The translations under genes were made by a program, and so were the position numbers. 64,000 bases of DNA, taken from Chelonoidis abingdonii. Taxonomy: Eukaryota > Chordata > Testudines > Testudinidae. The stretch is taken from positions 9,290,847 to 9,354,846 of the forward strand of contig NC_133770.1 of NCBI RefSeq assembly GCF_003597395.2. Direction: 5' to 3'. The notes under the pieces were generated by a model. That model made no database searches. It was not told the DNA's origin and saw only the letters and a program-made list of their open reading frames with translations. This document shows, in pieces, positions 1 through 11,450 of the stretch (positions are counted from its first letter, which is position 1; each line of letters begins with the position of its first letter).

Positions 1-3000
1 GTTACTCATCTCCCTCTCTGGCTAGCATTGCATTTTGCAGTGTCTTTTCCCCTCTCTAATTCTTTGTTGACTATCACTGTTGCTTCCTGCCTTCTGCACA
101 GGAATTACCTCCTATGCAAGCTTTCTGCCATACCTTTCAGTCTATTCTTAGCTACTGTATTGAAACCAAATCCTGATCCTATTGAAGTCAAAATGGCAAA
201 ACTCCCATTGACTTCAGTGGGGAAAGGATGGAGCCCTGAGGTGGGCAATAGGGTGGATTTCAGGGCTTGGTTTCTTCTTAATCCACAGCTTTGTGTTGGA
301 GTTCATACAAACTCAGATTCCTTTTTTTCCTCCTTTCTGAGAATAAGCCAAGAAGCCAGGCATAGTTTTCAAAGTCTCCTAGAATCCTTGGCGCTGCCTA
401 CAAAGGGAATGGAAAAAGTCTGTGTTCTGCTTGAATACCGAGATCTCAAACAGTGTGAGCTTTTAGACAAATGCAGTGCTCATTTCAGAGGAGCCTAAGT
501 TATTAGCACAGTGCAGAATGGCCTGAAATGGCTTTTTCTTATTAAGGTGCTAGTCTTTATGTTCTCCACACATGGATCTTTCATCGACATATGTTTTCCA
601 TATGTTCCTTATTAGGCTTGCTTCCTATCTCACAAATCAGTTACTGCCGCCATGAACTTCTGCGATTAACTTGCTTAAGAAAAACACAGCAAAGCTCCAG
701 GCAGTATTCCCAGGAAAGCCCTGGGCGATGGGTTTTTTAACGTTTTTATTCCTGCTTGTGTGGCATGTTCCACCTTGTCGCAACTTTGGAGTCCCTTGTG
801 AATGAGGACACTGGAATTCATTCCTACCTGCTCTGTTCAATCTTTGTTCCAAGACCTTTCTATAGATATTAGAGAAAGGGGAGGAGGGAAAATGGGATGC
901 TGCTTTTAGCCATTTTCCTGACACATCCAGGCAGGATTCTCGGGGGATGGGCGCTTAGCTGTCAGAGAGGCGGAGACCGACAGGATGTTTAAATACTTCC
1001 CATAAAGTCTCCTTCCCAGCTGGCAGGGTATGGGTTTGGGGAGACATTGGGATGTTTGTCTACGGAAAGGAAAAGGACACTGATAGCAAGAAACTTTCTG
1101 ATGCTTGGTTGGTGGGAGAGCCCTCAGCAAGAACCACAATGTCTCCGTGAGTAGCTTTTCCATAGCACTTTCCCTTCAGTTTAAAGGACTGTACAATGCT
1201 GTGTGTGTGAGACCAGAGCAGGAGGGTGAAAAGATTGGCTTGGACAATCAGGAGAGAACTCTGGCTAGCCCAGACATTTCTTATTTCACTTATTTTACCA
1301 TCTATTTTAACAGTTCCTTTACTTCCAAATTCTCTTCTCCGTTACACCGTATGACCCCAGTGTAGCCTGCACCGGTGTAAACGAGAAGAGAATCTGAACC
1401 CTCAAGCCAGCCCCTGCTCTCAGTTACTTTTTCACTCACATAAGGGCTTGATCCAAAGTCCGCTGAAGTTGGTGAAAAGATTCCCATTGATTGTCATAGG
1501 CGCTGGATCAGGCATTAAAGGGAGTAAAATCTGACCCCCCACCCCCAGTCTGTGTTTAATTATCTAGGAATGAAACATTTACTCTGTGTGCATTTTGTAG
1601 GCTGGATTTGATTTTCGATTCATAGATTTTTCAATCCGGAAGGGGTCATTCGATGATCTAGTCTGAGTTCAATGGTAGGGACGCTGTATAATCTAGCCCT
1701 CCTACCCACCAGTGCAGAATTGTTCCTTACTGTTTTTGTCCAGTGTAAGTGGCCTACAAAGGCTCTTATATTGTACCGTGGAGATACATGGGCGCCTATA
1801 TGGAAAATACACATTGTTTTTCTTTTTTGTTCTTTGACAGCATGCATCACTGGGAGACGGTGCAAGACATTTTCAGAATATTGTCCTGTTGGTTAAGCTA
1901 AATTGATGTGATCGTATCCTACAATGGAAGCTTGGTTTATCTTATAAGTTCTTTGAAAACATAAAGGGAATATTTTTTTTTAAAAAACCCTTATAATTAA
2001 AGCCCTCACAACTATATTTGGCAGGTATATAGTTTTTTACTCGGTTGTGCAGTTGCAAAAATTAAACTGAGCATTACAACTGGAGATTGAACGTTCCAAG
2101 TGTCTCTTTTCATTGTCTCCTGGGCGGGTTATATTTAAAGTACACTGGACTCAATTTCCGCTGATAACAGAATAGTTTGTTAAAAGTTTACATTGACTAT
2201 TATAGGAATCAAATAAGAGGGTTAATTGCCTGTGGTCAGAAGCCATTATTCCTTAATTAATTCAATTACTTTGCAATCTCTCCCCCCCAACCACCATTTG
2301 GCTTGTGAACATTTAAAATAGTTTAAGGCTCCCAAACCTGCTTCCACTGGCATTAATGGGAAGTTTGCCAGTGACTTCAATGAGAGCAGAATCAAGTCCT
2401 TAAATCCTTGCTTTGCAATCTGACTGTGTAACCATACTGGTCAAATCCTTCTAGCCTTCCTCATGCAAAGCTCCCAGCTGAGACGACACTGAAGTCAGTG
2501 GGAATTTTGCCTCAGTCATCACGGTGAGATTTGGTCCCCTCTCTCTAGGAAGAGTGTGTATTTGACTAAGGAAGGGCACAAGGAATATTTTTGATGGTAA
2601 ACCACAGTTGACTGAAAGTCTGAAACCCATTTAATGAACAGTGAACTAAAAGGAAATGCTCTACAGTCCCACTGGCAGCCCACCAGCCACATCCAGCCCA
2701 CAGGACAATTCCTTCCAGTCCTCAGGGCATCTGCTCCCCCAGTGGCAGCTACCCGGAATACAGGAAGCATCGCACTGAAATGCAGCACGTGCCAGAGACC
2801 CACACCACAAAATTGTGTCCTCCGCGCAGCATGACCTCTCATACGATGTGTGCGAGGATACGCCGCATGGAGGATGCCATTTTGTTTCTGTATGTGGCCC
2901 GCAGAGGTGCCACACAACTGCGCATGCGGCCCACGTCACTGAAGAGATTGGATCATCCAAATTGGGGCCAGGTTTTTTGAAGTAGCCTCTAATTTTCTGC

Positions 3001-3037
3001 TTGCAATGAATTACAGAGGTAAATGATATCTAAGTAT
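1..3037. other. Gene-free left flank
   Basis: I see no coding exon here. The open frames are short, overlap on both strands and match no family I know. The stretch holds several copies of a short palindromic repeat built around CCATTGACTTCAATGG-like cores (about 170-245, 2335-2400 and 2441-2530). It also has a moderately GC-rich unclassified block at about 2640-2970 whose origin I cannot name. In mammals GUK1 lies on this side of GJC2, but I found no guanylate kinase signature. Confidence 0.5.
170..245. repeat. Short palindromic dispersed repeat (CCATTGACTTCA core)
   Basis: The block pairs a 'cctgatcctattgaagtca' arm with a 'cccattgacttcagtgg' arm, so the two halves are roughly reverse complements. 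Similar hairpins recur at about 2335-2400, 4645-4715, 6822-6872, 19930-19992 and 23866-23942. I read this as an old MITE-like or SINE-derived family common in reptile genomes. The exact family is not identified. Confidence 0.5.
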
Positions 3038-3205
3038 GAGCTGGATCAGACCAGTGCTCCATCTAGTTCGGTATCCTGTCACCACCCAGTGGGCAGCACC
3101 AGGTCCTTTAAAGGAAGATGCAAGTAACCCTGAGTGGTCAATTATAGCATAGCCTGCTCAGACAGGAAGTTTCTTCCTACCCTCCCTCCATTGAAATTTG
3201 ACTGA
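3038..3205 (-). mobile_element. CR1 LINE 3'-end fragment
   Basis: The + strand carries the reverse complement of the CR1 3' tail ('ggatcagaccagtgctccat', then 'ggtatcctgtc'). The same tail is seen more completely at 21650 and 56746. It is a truncated, diverged copy with no coding part left. Confidence 0.6.
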
Positions 3206-3348
3206 ATACATGGAATTTATGCCTGCAAGTAACTGAGCTTGTAATTTTGCCCACAATTGACAATGGACCCAAAACTAGATGCTGTGTTAAAGAGCCTTTA
3301 AAATTATAACCATTAGAGTTTAAAGAGCAGACAAAAATCATGTAAGAT

Positions 3349-3690
3349 GGATAAGGTGGGTGAGGTAATATCTTTTATTGGACTATCTTCTGTTGGTGGA
3401 AGAGACCAGCTTTCAAGCTCCACGGAGGTCTTCTTCAGGTCTGGGAAAGGTACTCGGTGTGTCAGAGCTAAATACGAGGTGGAACAGATTGTTTAGCATA
3501 AGTAGTTAGCATATATTCTAAGGGAGTACATCTATGTACCCTTCCCAAACCAGACCAGAACAAGAGCTCTGTGTAAACTCAAAAGCTTGTCTCTTCCACC
3601 AACAGAAATTGGTCCTATAAAAGATATCACCTCACCCACCTTGTCTCACTAATATCCTAGGACTGACATGGCTACAACAACCCTGCAAAC
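3349..3690. repeat. Foldback element with inverted arms (Penelope-like type)
   Basis: The left arm (about 3351-3414: AAGGTGGGTGAGGTAATATC, then TGTTGGTGGAAGAGA) is the reverse complement of the right arm (about 3583-3644: TCTCTTCCACCAACAG, then GATATCACCTCACCCACCTT). The right end reads GACTGACATGGCTACAACAA, which resembles the end of the other Penelope-like tails in this window (CAGACTAACACGGCTACCCC). Assignment to Penelope-like elements is inference from that shared end. A shorter relic of the same arm lies at about 60370-60420. Confidence 0.5.
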
Positions 3691-3954
3691 AAAAATTATG
3701 TAATGAATTTGGGGTGTTTTTCCTACTTGCTCTTGTGGTTCAACTCAGGAAATCCAGAAATGGCATGAGTTGCTTTCTGCATTGTCACAGGATAATGTGA
3801 TAGCATTTCCTTGAGTTACAGCTTAATTATGCTTGTGTCCAGCAAAGACACTATGTAATTACCGCTGCTTAGTCTTTATGAAGCACCATGCAGCGTTTCG
3901 CAGTAACTCACAACAGAACTCTGTCCCCTACCAGTGTACACGATTATTATATAA

Positions 3955-4078
3955 CACTTGTATTACCGGAGCACCTCAGAGCCCTAATCATGGATTGGAA
4001 TTCCATTGCTAGGTGCCGTATAAGCACAGAACTGAAAGGCGGTCCCTGCCCCAAAGAGCTTACAGTCTACCCTTTTAG
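3955..4078. mobile_element. L2-like LINE 3' relic
   Basis: The segment contains 'ggtccctgccccaaagagct' next to a degraded 'gctaggtgccgtataagcac' block. This pairing is typical of L2-type 3' ends and recurs at 10983-11085 and 35640-35745. It is old and diverged. Confidence 0.4.
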
Positions 4079-4149
4079 TTTGCTGGGTTGGTTCATGTTC
4101 ATGGCTGGAGAGACACCATTGGACCAAGAAGGCTTTTGAGAGACATTGG

Positions 4150-4350
4150 GATTCAACAGCTAGACCTGTGGTATGAGAGACAGGAGACATGGGTTCTACT
4201 CCTATCTCTGCTCCTGACCTGTTTTGTAGACATGGGCAACTATTTGGCCTCTTTGCCTCAGTTTCCCTTGTCTGTAAAATGGGGATAAGACTGTCCTCCT
4301 TTGTAAAGCTCTTTGATGGAAAGTGCTAGATGATTATTGTTATTAGGAGT
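4150..4350 (+). mobile_element. MIR-like SINE
   Basis: The order of blocks is that of MIR: 'ggagacatgggttctactcc', then 'gcctcagtttccc', 'tgtctgtaaaatggggataa' and 'cctcctttgtaaagctcttt'. It is an ancient, non-coding tRNA-derived SINE relic. Confidence 0.65.
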
Positions 4351-4836
4351 CTTGCAGCCAGATTTTAAAGACTGGTAGTTCTGTGTTTATAAAGGGCTCA
4401 TTATGTATAAAAATAGTAGCACTAGAAATTTCCATTTGACTTTACACCAGACCTCTGGACAATAAAAGAATTTTCACTATATTTCAAGTCCTGGGTCTGA
4501 TTATTATCTTCTGTGGGAGCATCAAGGTTGTTCGCTGAGGGAGCAGCAGTGTTGTATTTGGCTCATATCCTAAGAAACATCAGTAGAAAAAAAGACTCCT
4601 ACATTGCAAAGAGTGTGAATTTAGACATTAAAACAAAAAGTCACCTTGGTCCCAATCCGACATGCACTGATTTCAAATGGCTCCAGGAAAGCTCTCATTG
4701 ACTTCAATGATCCAGAACTTGGTCTTTGGAGTGGAAGACCATTACTACAATTACTGGGAAAGTATCAGTAATTCAGATGAAGTGATAAGAGCGTTTGGAA
4801 AGCTGATTCTAGCCCAGACCTATGTACAATGTAGGG

Positions 4837-5055
4837 CAGTGGTTCTCAAACTTTTGTACTGCTGACCCCTTTCACACAGCAAGCCTCTGAGTGTGACCCC
4901 TCCTTATAAATTAAAAACACTTTTTTTGTATATTTAACACCATTATAAATGCTGGAGGCAAAGTGGGTTTGGGGTGCAGGCTGACAGCTCGTGACCCCCA
5001 TGTAATAACCTCACAACCCCCTGAGGGGTCCTGACCTCCAGTTTGAGAACCCCTA
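4837..5055. mobile_element. Non-autonomous hAT element (MER5-like ends)
   Basis: It begins CAGTGGTTCTCAAACTTT and ends with the inverted complement GTTTGAGAACCCCTA. Flanks ATGTAGGG (4829-4836) and GTGTAGGG (5056-5063) agree at 7 of 8 bases, as expected for the 8-bp target duplication of hAT transposases. The interior has no transposase and is non-coding. Confidence 0.75.
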
Positions 5056-5472
5056 GTGTAGGGGATGAGAATTTCAAGCCATTCCTTTGGCTAGAAAGGA
5101 ATAACCAAAACCAACAGGGCCTGATTCTGCTTTCAACAGCAAACCTAGTGTGCATGAGATCAGAACTGGGTCCATCAGTTTTACTTTTGCATGAATAGCA
5201 GGATTGCTTGATCATCTTTGCTTGAAAATGTATGGAGAGAGGCATGAAAATGCATTGGGTTCTACTGCAGGAGAACACACAGGATTTGGTCCTTAAATAC
5301 ATGAGGTGAGTAAACTAAACGGCCTGGATTCCTCCCTGGTATAATTCTGTTGACCAGCAGCATTAATGTGCCCTGCATTACAGTCAGCAGCAGCTGCATG
5401 CACTGCCCCCTCCAGGCAGATGATTCCTGGCCAGGAGTGTGAATCATCTACATGGGGAAGCTCTAGCTAAGG

Positions 5473-5950
5473 CGGGGCTGAGCAAACTACAGCACATGGG
5501 CCGGCACGTAGGGTCGGGAGCCACACTACGCAGCTCCTGGAAGCTGCGGCATGGCCCCACTCTGGCTCTATGACTCCAATGGGAGCTGCAGGGACAGTGC
5601 CTGTAGATGGGCCAGTGTGTAGAGCCACCTGGCCATGCCTCCGCATAGGAGCTGGAGCAGGGAAATGCCACTGCTTCTGGGAGCTGCTTGAGGTAAGCAC
5701 CGCTTGGTGGCTGCACCCCTGAGCCTCTCCCCATGCCCCTGCCCCAGGCCTGATCCCCCTCTCGCTCTCCAAACCCCTTGATCCCAGCCCAGAGCACCCT
5801 ACTACACCCTAAACTCCTCATCCCCAGCCCCACCCCAGAGCCTGCACTTCCTTCCACACCCCAACCCCAATTTTGTGAGCATTCATGGCCTGCCATGCAA
5901 TTTCTATTCCCCAACGTGGCCCGCAGGGCCAAAAAGTTTGTCCACCCCGG
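5473..5950 (-). mobile_element. GC-rich non-autonomous hAT element, reverse copy
   Basis: It is the reverse-orientation counterpart of the element at 8026-8788. Ends are CGGGGCTGAGCAAAC and GTTTGTCCACCCCGG, and the interior is the same purine/pyrimidine-biased GC-rich filler (here C-rich, 'ccccagccccaccccagag'). The flanks share CTAAGG, an eroded target duplication. It explains the long open frames on the - strand here, which are not genes. Confidence 0.7.
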
Positions 5951-6375
5951 CCTAAGGGGTATTGCTGGATGAATGGAGGTATCCAAATGGGACCAAAATC
6001 CTGCATGCTTCTGAGCACCTGCAGCTCCTGTTGCCTTCAACAGGCCTTGCAGGCACTTGGCGCTTTGTCCTGGATACAGAGGCCCAGTTTACAGTGGGAG
6101 TCAATTAGAAGAGAGGTGGCCACATTTGGTACCGTGCTCACACCGTTGGGTGCGATATGTTGGATGGTGTCTAGGTGCAGAGCCTCCCAGAATCCTCCTC
6201 TGTACCTGGGAAATGACTGATAGGGAAGGAAATACTTTTTCAAGACCAGTGGGGTCTTTAGCAGAAATGAGAAGGCAGCTGGTGGCTTTAAAACACAAGA
6301 ATCCTCCAAAAAGAAACGTGTGCATGAGAGTGAGGGGAAGGGCAAAAGGACATGTGTACTGCTAAGAGATTGGAC

Positions 6376-6788
6376 CAGTAGTCCCCAAACTTTTCAAGGT
6401 CGCCTCCCTCCCCCTGGAGTTGGGACTGGAAGCGGGGCGGCAGCTCCCGGAGGGAGGTGGGGACACGGCTGGGGCAAGGAGACCGAGGCTGGGACTGCAG
6501 CTGGGGGCGGGAGTTGGGCTGGGGCTGGGGCCAGAGCTGCAGCCAGAGGCTGGGGCAGGACTAGGGTCAGGTGCAGAGCTGTGGCTAGACTGCAGGCTGG
6601 GGCCTCGGCTGAGGGTGGGGTTGGGACCTGGGGCCTCAGCTGGGGGCGGGGCCAGAGCAGAGCTGGGAGTGGACTAAGTTTGGATGGTGGTCCCTCCCCG
6701 CCCCTGTGGAGGCTTGCCCAGCCCCCCCTCCCAAAACGTTCCTCCATGCCCCTCCCAGGGGGCATGTCTCACAGTTTGGGGAGCTCTG
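6376..6788. mobile_element. Non-autonomous hAT element (CAGTRGTCCCCAAAC ends)
   Basis: It starts CAGTAGTCCCCAAACTTTTC and ends CAGTTTGGGGAGCTCTG, which are imperfect inverted repeats. Flanks GATTGGAC (6368-6375) and GATTAGAC (6789-6796) match at 7 of 8 bases. The interior is a G-rich quasi-repetitive tract ('ggggctggggcc', 'ggctggggcagg'), and this low complexity makes the long open frames across it. Related shorter copies are at 29093-29212 and 30382-30563. Confidence 0.8.
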
Positions 6789-6821
6789 GATTAGACCATC
6801 TTCTGATAAGTTTAGGTGAAA

Positions 6822-6872
6822 TCCTGGTCCCATTCAAGTCAATGGGAGTTTTGCCATTGACTTCTGCTCACC
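6822..6872. repeat. Palindromic dispersed repeat
   Basis: 'cattcaagtcaatgggag' is followed by 'ttgccattgacttctg', a near-perfect hairpin of the same family as 170-245. Confidence 0.5.
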
Positions 6873-7130
6873 ACAGTTTCTTATACTGCCCTCCTCATTA
6901 CACCTCTGAGCACCTGCCAGTAGTGCTTTAAGTGACACAACTCCCGTGTCTTACAAATGGGTTCATTCTTTCTCTCGTCGTCTCCCCAGGAGGAGGTCTG
7001 TGTGTGGCAGGGGAGTGTTCTGCCTCAGTCGGGCTTTTTGTATTTGTATTAATATGCAGACACTGCTCAGGCAAGCTAGGATTTATTTCACTGCTCGGGC
7101 TTGGTGGGCAAGACCCTGCACTGATGGAAG

Positions 7131-7510
7131 CAGGGCTGGTGCTACCATTAAGGCAAACTAGGCGGTTGCCTAGGGTGCCAAGATTTGGGGGTGCCAAAAA
7201 GCAGTGCCCTCAATTTTTTTTTACAGCAGTTCCTCCCCGAGAGCGCAGTCACTGCTCCGCTTCTCCCGCCTCCCAGGCTTGCAGCACTAATCAGCTGTTT
7301 GGCACCGCAAGCCTGAGAGGAGAATTAGAGCGGGGGCGGCGTGCTCGGGGAGGAGAGAGGAGCAGAGGTGAGCTGGGGTGGGGAGGTGCTGCACGGCTCC
7401 CCGAGGGGGGGGGAACTGCCGTGGGAGGGGCGGGAAGCTGCCGGGGGGAGGGGTGTGTGTGCAAGGTGGAAGTTTCACCTAGGGGGCGAAACTTCCTTGC
7501 ACTGGCCCTG
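7131..7510. mobile_element. Non-autonomous hAT element with perfect 8-bp duplication
   Basis: It starts CAGGGCTGGTGCTACC and ends TGCACTGGCCCTG, which are inverted ends. It is flanked on both sides by the identical 8-mer GATGGAAG (7123-7130 and 7511-7518). The interior is GC-rich and contains 'ctaggcggttgcctagggtg' near the left end. No transposase is encoded. The perfect duplication suggests a comparatively young insertion. Confidence 0.85.
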
Positions 7511-8025
7511 GATGGAAGTGCATCTGGGATGCTGAGCCAGGCCCCGTGTGTGTGTGACGTGTATTACTGCCCTGCTTTAGAATGCAAACGACATGGGTCA
7601 GGGACAGTGTCTTCCTTTCGGTTGCAGACAGTACCAAGCCCGCTGACAGGTTCTCGGTGCAGTACAAGAGTAATTCATACAAACTGTATTCCTTGCAAAG
7701 CACATTTCTGCAGTGATGTAGTTGGGAGTCTGAAACCAGCAATCGCACTTTACTCTCAATTACATTTTTTAAAAGCAGGGTTCAGAAGAGTCTGATTTAT
7801 AAAAAGTAAACAAAACAAACAGCTTCCCATCTTGCACCTGCAATTTGGGTCTGTCAATAATTGCAGTATAATTATGCAGGCACCAATGAAGGTATGTAGC
7901 TGTTATGCCGCTTTGCTGGGTGGGTCATCAGCAGAATGTATTGAATCTGAGACCTCTGGTTTGAGATGCATGGGCTGCTCCTGCCTGAGTTAAGAAACCC
8001 ATCACTGATAACTGAGGCTCTAGCT

Positions 8026-8788
8026 CGGCATGGGCAAACTTTTTGGCCTGAAGGCCACATTGAGGCATAGAAATTGTATGGCGGGCCATGAATTATCACA
8101 AAATTGGGGTTGGGGTGCGGGAGGGGGTGAGGCTCTGGTTGGGGGTGCAGGCTCTGGGGTGGGGCTGGGAATGAGTTTGGGGTGCAGGAGGATGCTCTGG
8201 ACTGGGACTGAGGGATGCGGAGGGTGGGACGGAGATCAGGGCGGGTGCAGGGGTGCAGGTAGGGGTGCAGATTCCAGCTGGGGGTGCGGGCTCTGCAGTG
8301 GGGCTGAGAGGTTTGGGGTGCAGGAGGGTGTTCTGGGCCGGGATCAAGGGGTTTGGAGAGCAAGCTGGGGATCAGGGCTGGGGTTGGGGTGCAGGGAGAG
8401 GCTCACAGGTGCAGGTTCTGAGCAGCGCTTTACCTCAAGTGGCTCCCAGAAATAGTGGCATATCCCTTCTCTGTCTCCTACGTGGAGGTGCGGGTGGGCA
8501 GCTCTGCGCACTTTCCCATCCACAGGCATTGTCCCTGCAGCTCCCATTGGAGCGTGTAAGAATCAAAGCAGGGCCATGCCGCTGCCTCCGGGAGCTGTGT
8601 GATGCAGCCCCTGACCCACTGCCCCAGCTGGAGTGCCGGAGTGGGGACAAGATGCGTAGTGTGGCCCCCAACCCAGCTGTGCGGCTGGAGCGCCAGAGCA
8701 GGGCAAGCCCTAGACCCTGCTCCCCAGTGGGAGCTCGCAGGCTGGCTTAAAACGACTTGGCCCACAGGCCGTAGTTTGCCCACCCCTG
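8026..8788 (+). mobile_element. GC-rich non-autonomous hAT element, 763 bp
   Basis: Both flanks are CTCTAGCT (8018-8025 and 8789-8796), a perfect 8-bp target duplication. The ends are CGGCATGGGCAAACTTTTTG and the complementary GTTTGCCCACCCCTG. The interior is a G-rich degenerate tandem motif ('ggggtgcaggagg', 'tggggctggg') followed by CpG-rich unique sequence. The open frames inside it (up to 165 codons) follow the compositional bias and are not genes. Confidence 0.85.
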
Positions 8789-8859
8789 CTCTAGCTGGCT
8801 CATCAATCTCTGTCTCTGGCCCAACCACCACCAGGGCGGGGACAAAGTGCCAAAGTGAA

Positions 8860-9260
8860 TCACAGAATCATAGAATATCTGGCTTGGAAGAGACCTCAGG
8901 AGGTCATCTAGTCCAACCCCCTGCTCAAAGCAGGACCAATTCCCAACTAAGTCATCCCAGCCAGGGCTTTGTCAAGCCTGACCTTAAAAACCTCTAAGGA
9001 AGGAGATTCTACCACCTGTCTGGGTAACCCATTCCAGTGCTTCACCACCCTCCTAGTGAAAAAGTTTTTTCTAATATCCAACCTAAACTTCCCCCACTGC
9101 AACTTGAGAGGTTTGTCTCAGGTACTGAGAACAGTTGAGCTCATCCTCTTTGGAACCCTTTTCAGGTAGTTGAAGGCAAGCTATCAAATCCCCTCGATCT
9201 TTTCTGCAGAACTAAACAATCCCATCCCTCAGCCTCTCTCGTCATGTGCCTTCAGCCCCT
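8860..9260 (-). mobile_element. CR1 LINE 3' end
   Basis: The + strand shows the reversed CR1 tail: 'agacctcaggaggtcatcta', 'gtccaaccccctgctcaaag', 'cctctaaggaaggagattct', then 'cattccagtgcttcaccacc' and 'ctaatatccaacctaaactt'. It is 5'-truncated, as most CR1 copies are. Confidence 0.85.
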
Positions 9261-9871
9261 ACCTCATGTAAAAATCAAGAAAGAAAAAACTGATTCAAGC
9301 CTTCAGAGTGAATCAGGTTCAAACTGTATAGATGTGCACTGCTACAGATCGTGGCAGGTGCTAAGTAGCAGTTCTACAGACAAAGATAGGTTACATGGAC
9401 GACGAAGTGGATATGGATGTTGAACAGATTGCTCTATTTGCCAAGAGAAAGCCTTTTGGCTGTATAATAGCGCAGTTGAAGCAATGAGACTGATATTCCC
9501 CTCTATTCGCGCATTGCACTCATTGGAGTACGTGTCCATTTTGGCCCCACACTACAAGAAGGATGTGGAAACTAGTTGGAAGAGCTCAAGCAAGAAGGCA
9601 GAATTCTACACTGCCTCCTCAACCAAGGATGGGAATATGGCCAAGAAAGTGATCTGCTTGTAACTACTCCACATGGATCATTTTAGAGGTCCGGACTTAT
9701 TAGATACAGACTCACACTGAAGGATTATGAGGTGTCATTGAGTCAGTCCTGCTCAGGCAGGCAAAATGTGTAGACATCGCCTGATAGACATGTTATTCAA
9801 CTACTCTTAATATTCTCAGAGATGAGATGTCACAACTTCATACAATTTATTCCCAGTGTTAACCCCCTCGA
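9261..9871. other. No recognisable feature
   Basis: This lies between two CR1 fragments. I see no exon, no clear repeat ends and no RNA gene. Part may be eroded CR1 sequence. Confidence 0.4.
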
Positions 9872-10260
9872 ACGTTAGGAATTTTTCACTAAATATCCAA
9901 CCTAAATTCTCCCTTGCTGGCAGTTAAGCCTTTGCTTCTTTTCTCTCTTAGAGGCTAAGGGTGAACAATCTTCTCCACCCATCTTATGACACCTTAGATA
10001 TGAAAATGGGAGATGTATGCCCTCTCAGTCTAAAAACACATTTCTTTCACTTACTGTGTAGGTCATGTCTAAGACTTTAACATTCTTGGTTGTCTTCTTC
10101 TGGACTCTCGATCCAATTCTCCACATTTTATGAATGGGTGCCCAGAACTGGACACAATACTCCATTTGAGGCCTAACCAGCTCAGAGTAGAGCGGAAGAA
10201 TGACTTCTTGTGTCTTGCTCACAACACACCCGTTAATGCAGCTTGCACTAATGAGGTGCA
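9872..10260 (-). mobile_element. Older CR1 LINE fragment
   Basis: Reversed CR1 blocks are present but more diverged than in the neighbour at 8860. They include 'atatccaacctaaattctcc' and 'gtgcccagaactggacacaa', then 'tactccatttgaggcctaac'. The last two are the reverse of the CR1 region just upstream of the 3' UTR. Confidence 0.75.
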
Positions 10261-10982
10261 CTTGCAAATCAGGCAGTAACCTCTCCTTGCATTTATCTGT
10301 GTGTCTCAGTAGCTGTGCCCTGAAAAGGGAAAGTGGGGAGGCCCTGTTAAAAATAAAGCTAATGCTAACCCTGATCTGTATAATAATAGACTTTTCCTTC
10401 CCAGTCATCTGCCTCTTGCAAAACTCACATGCTTTTAAGTGACCGCTTTATGTGTGATTCTTTAAGGGGTTTGTATTTGATTTAAACTGTCTTAAGCACA
10501 TGGTTTTCCAAAGAGTTTTAAAAAGCTCCATTATTCTGGAAAAAAAAAATCCTGCTCGTTTGCCTGGTTTTGTGTTTCTTGGCTCGCTTACAAAACGGGC
10601 TTCAGGAATCCGAGCGGGATTCTGCAGGATGCCGAACATCCTCTAGCCCTTCAGCACCACCGGAATCAGGTCCGTAATTCACTCTGTCCTGTATCAACTG
10701 CTGCCCGGGTGGCACGGGTGAGCAGGATAGAGCAGGATCGCTGCCAGTTCAGAATACAGGGAACTCTGATACACCCACGTTCTCCACTGCCCTATAGTAA
10801 TGTATAGGATTGCAAAACTTACAGCCTGTTTCAAGACTCCGGTCTGAGACAAATGAGGTTAAAACCAACAGACGTGTCACCTCCATAAACTGAATTCCCC
10901 AGGCTCACTGCAGCTTGTTCTGAGTACTTGCATCTTCTGACTCATGCCTCCAAACGTCATTGTTGTTTATTGTTTACATTCC

Positions 10983-11085
10983 AGCTGTCCCTAGGAGCCC
11001 TAGTCATGAACCAGGACCCAACCGCTCTCGGAGCTGTACAAACATAGAACACAGAGACGGTCCCTGCCCCGAGGGGCTTGCAGGG
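10983..11085. mobile_element. L2-like LINE 3' relic
   Basis: 'gagccctagtcatgaaccag' is followed by 'gagctgtacaaacatagaac' and 'acggtccctgccccgagggg', the same family as 3955-4078. Confidence 0.4.
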
Positions 11086-11089
11086 GTTG

Positions 11090-11155
11090 TTTACCAAGGA
11101 AATGCTGTTGGAATGTACCCAGAGAAATCTATGGTACTGCAGCTGGGATTTGGGG
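11090..11155 (+). repeat. Arm of an unclassified inverted repeat
   Basis: 'gtttaccaaggaaatgctgt' then 'cccagagaaatctatggtac' is the reverse complement of 13187-13245. See the entry at 13187. Confidence 0.6.
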
Positions 11156-11261
11156 GAGATTGGGACTGGCTGGGCAAGGAAACTGGGACTGCAGGCTGGG
11201 GGAGACTGGGTCTGGGAACCAGTGATAGCAATGTGGGCGAGCAGGAAAGACAAGCCAGGGG

Positions 11262-11450
11262 CTAGTGTACTTGACTCGGACTTGGGAGAGTCATGTTCAA
11301 TTCCCTGCTGCTTCACAGACTTCCTGCATGACCTTTGGCACATCACTTAGCTTCTCCGTGCCTCAGTTCCCCATCTGTAAAACGAGGATGATAACACCAT
11401 TCTGCCTCTCTGGGGTGTTGTGAGGATAACGATTCTTGGCTGCTCAGATC
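11262..11450 (+). mobile_element. MIR-like SINE
   Basis: Blocks in MIR order: 'gagagtcatgttcaattccc', 'catgacctttggcacatcac', 'gtgcctcagttccccatctg' and 'taaaacgaggatgataacac'. It is an ancient SINE relic. Confidence 0.65.

Noticed and set aside
5444..6040. 198-codon open frame on the - strand
   Set aside because: It lies over the reverse GC-rich hAT element (5473-5950). Several frames are open at once because of low-complexity composition, and there is no protein family signature.
6320..6931. 203-codon open frame rich in G, A and R
   Set aside because: It coincides with the G-rich interior of the hAT element 6376-6788. The translation is compositional repeats (GAGAGL-like).
6932..7795. 287-codon open frame, the second longest unbroken one
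   Set aside because: It runs straight through the 7131-7510 hAT insertion and its target duplication, so it cannot be a conserved gene. No domain was recognised.
8030..8831. Overlapping frames of 117-165 codons on both strands
   Set aside because: They fall inside or across the 8026-8788 hAT element and are compositional.
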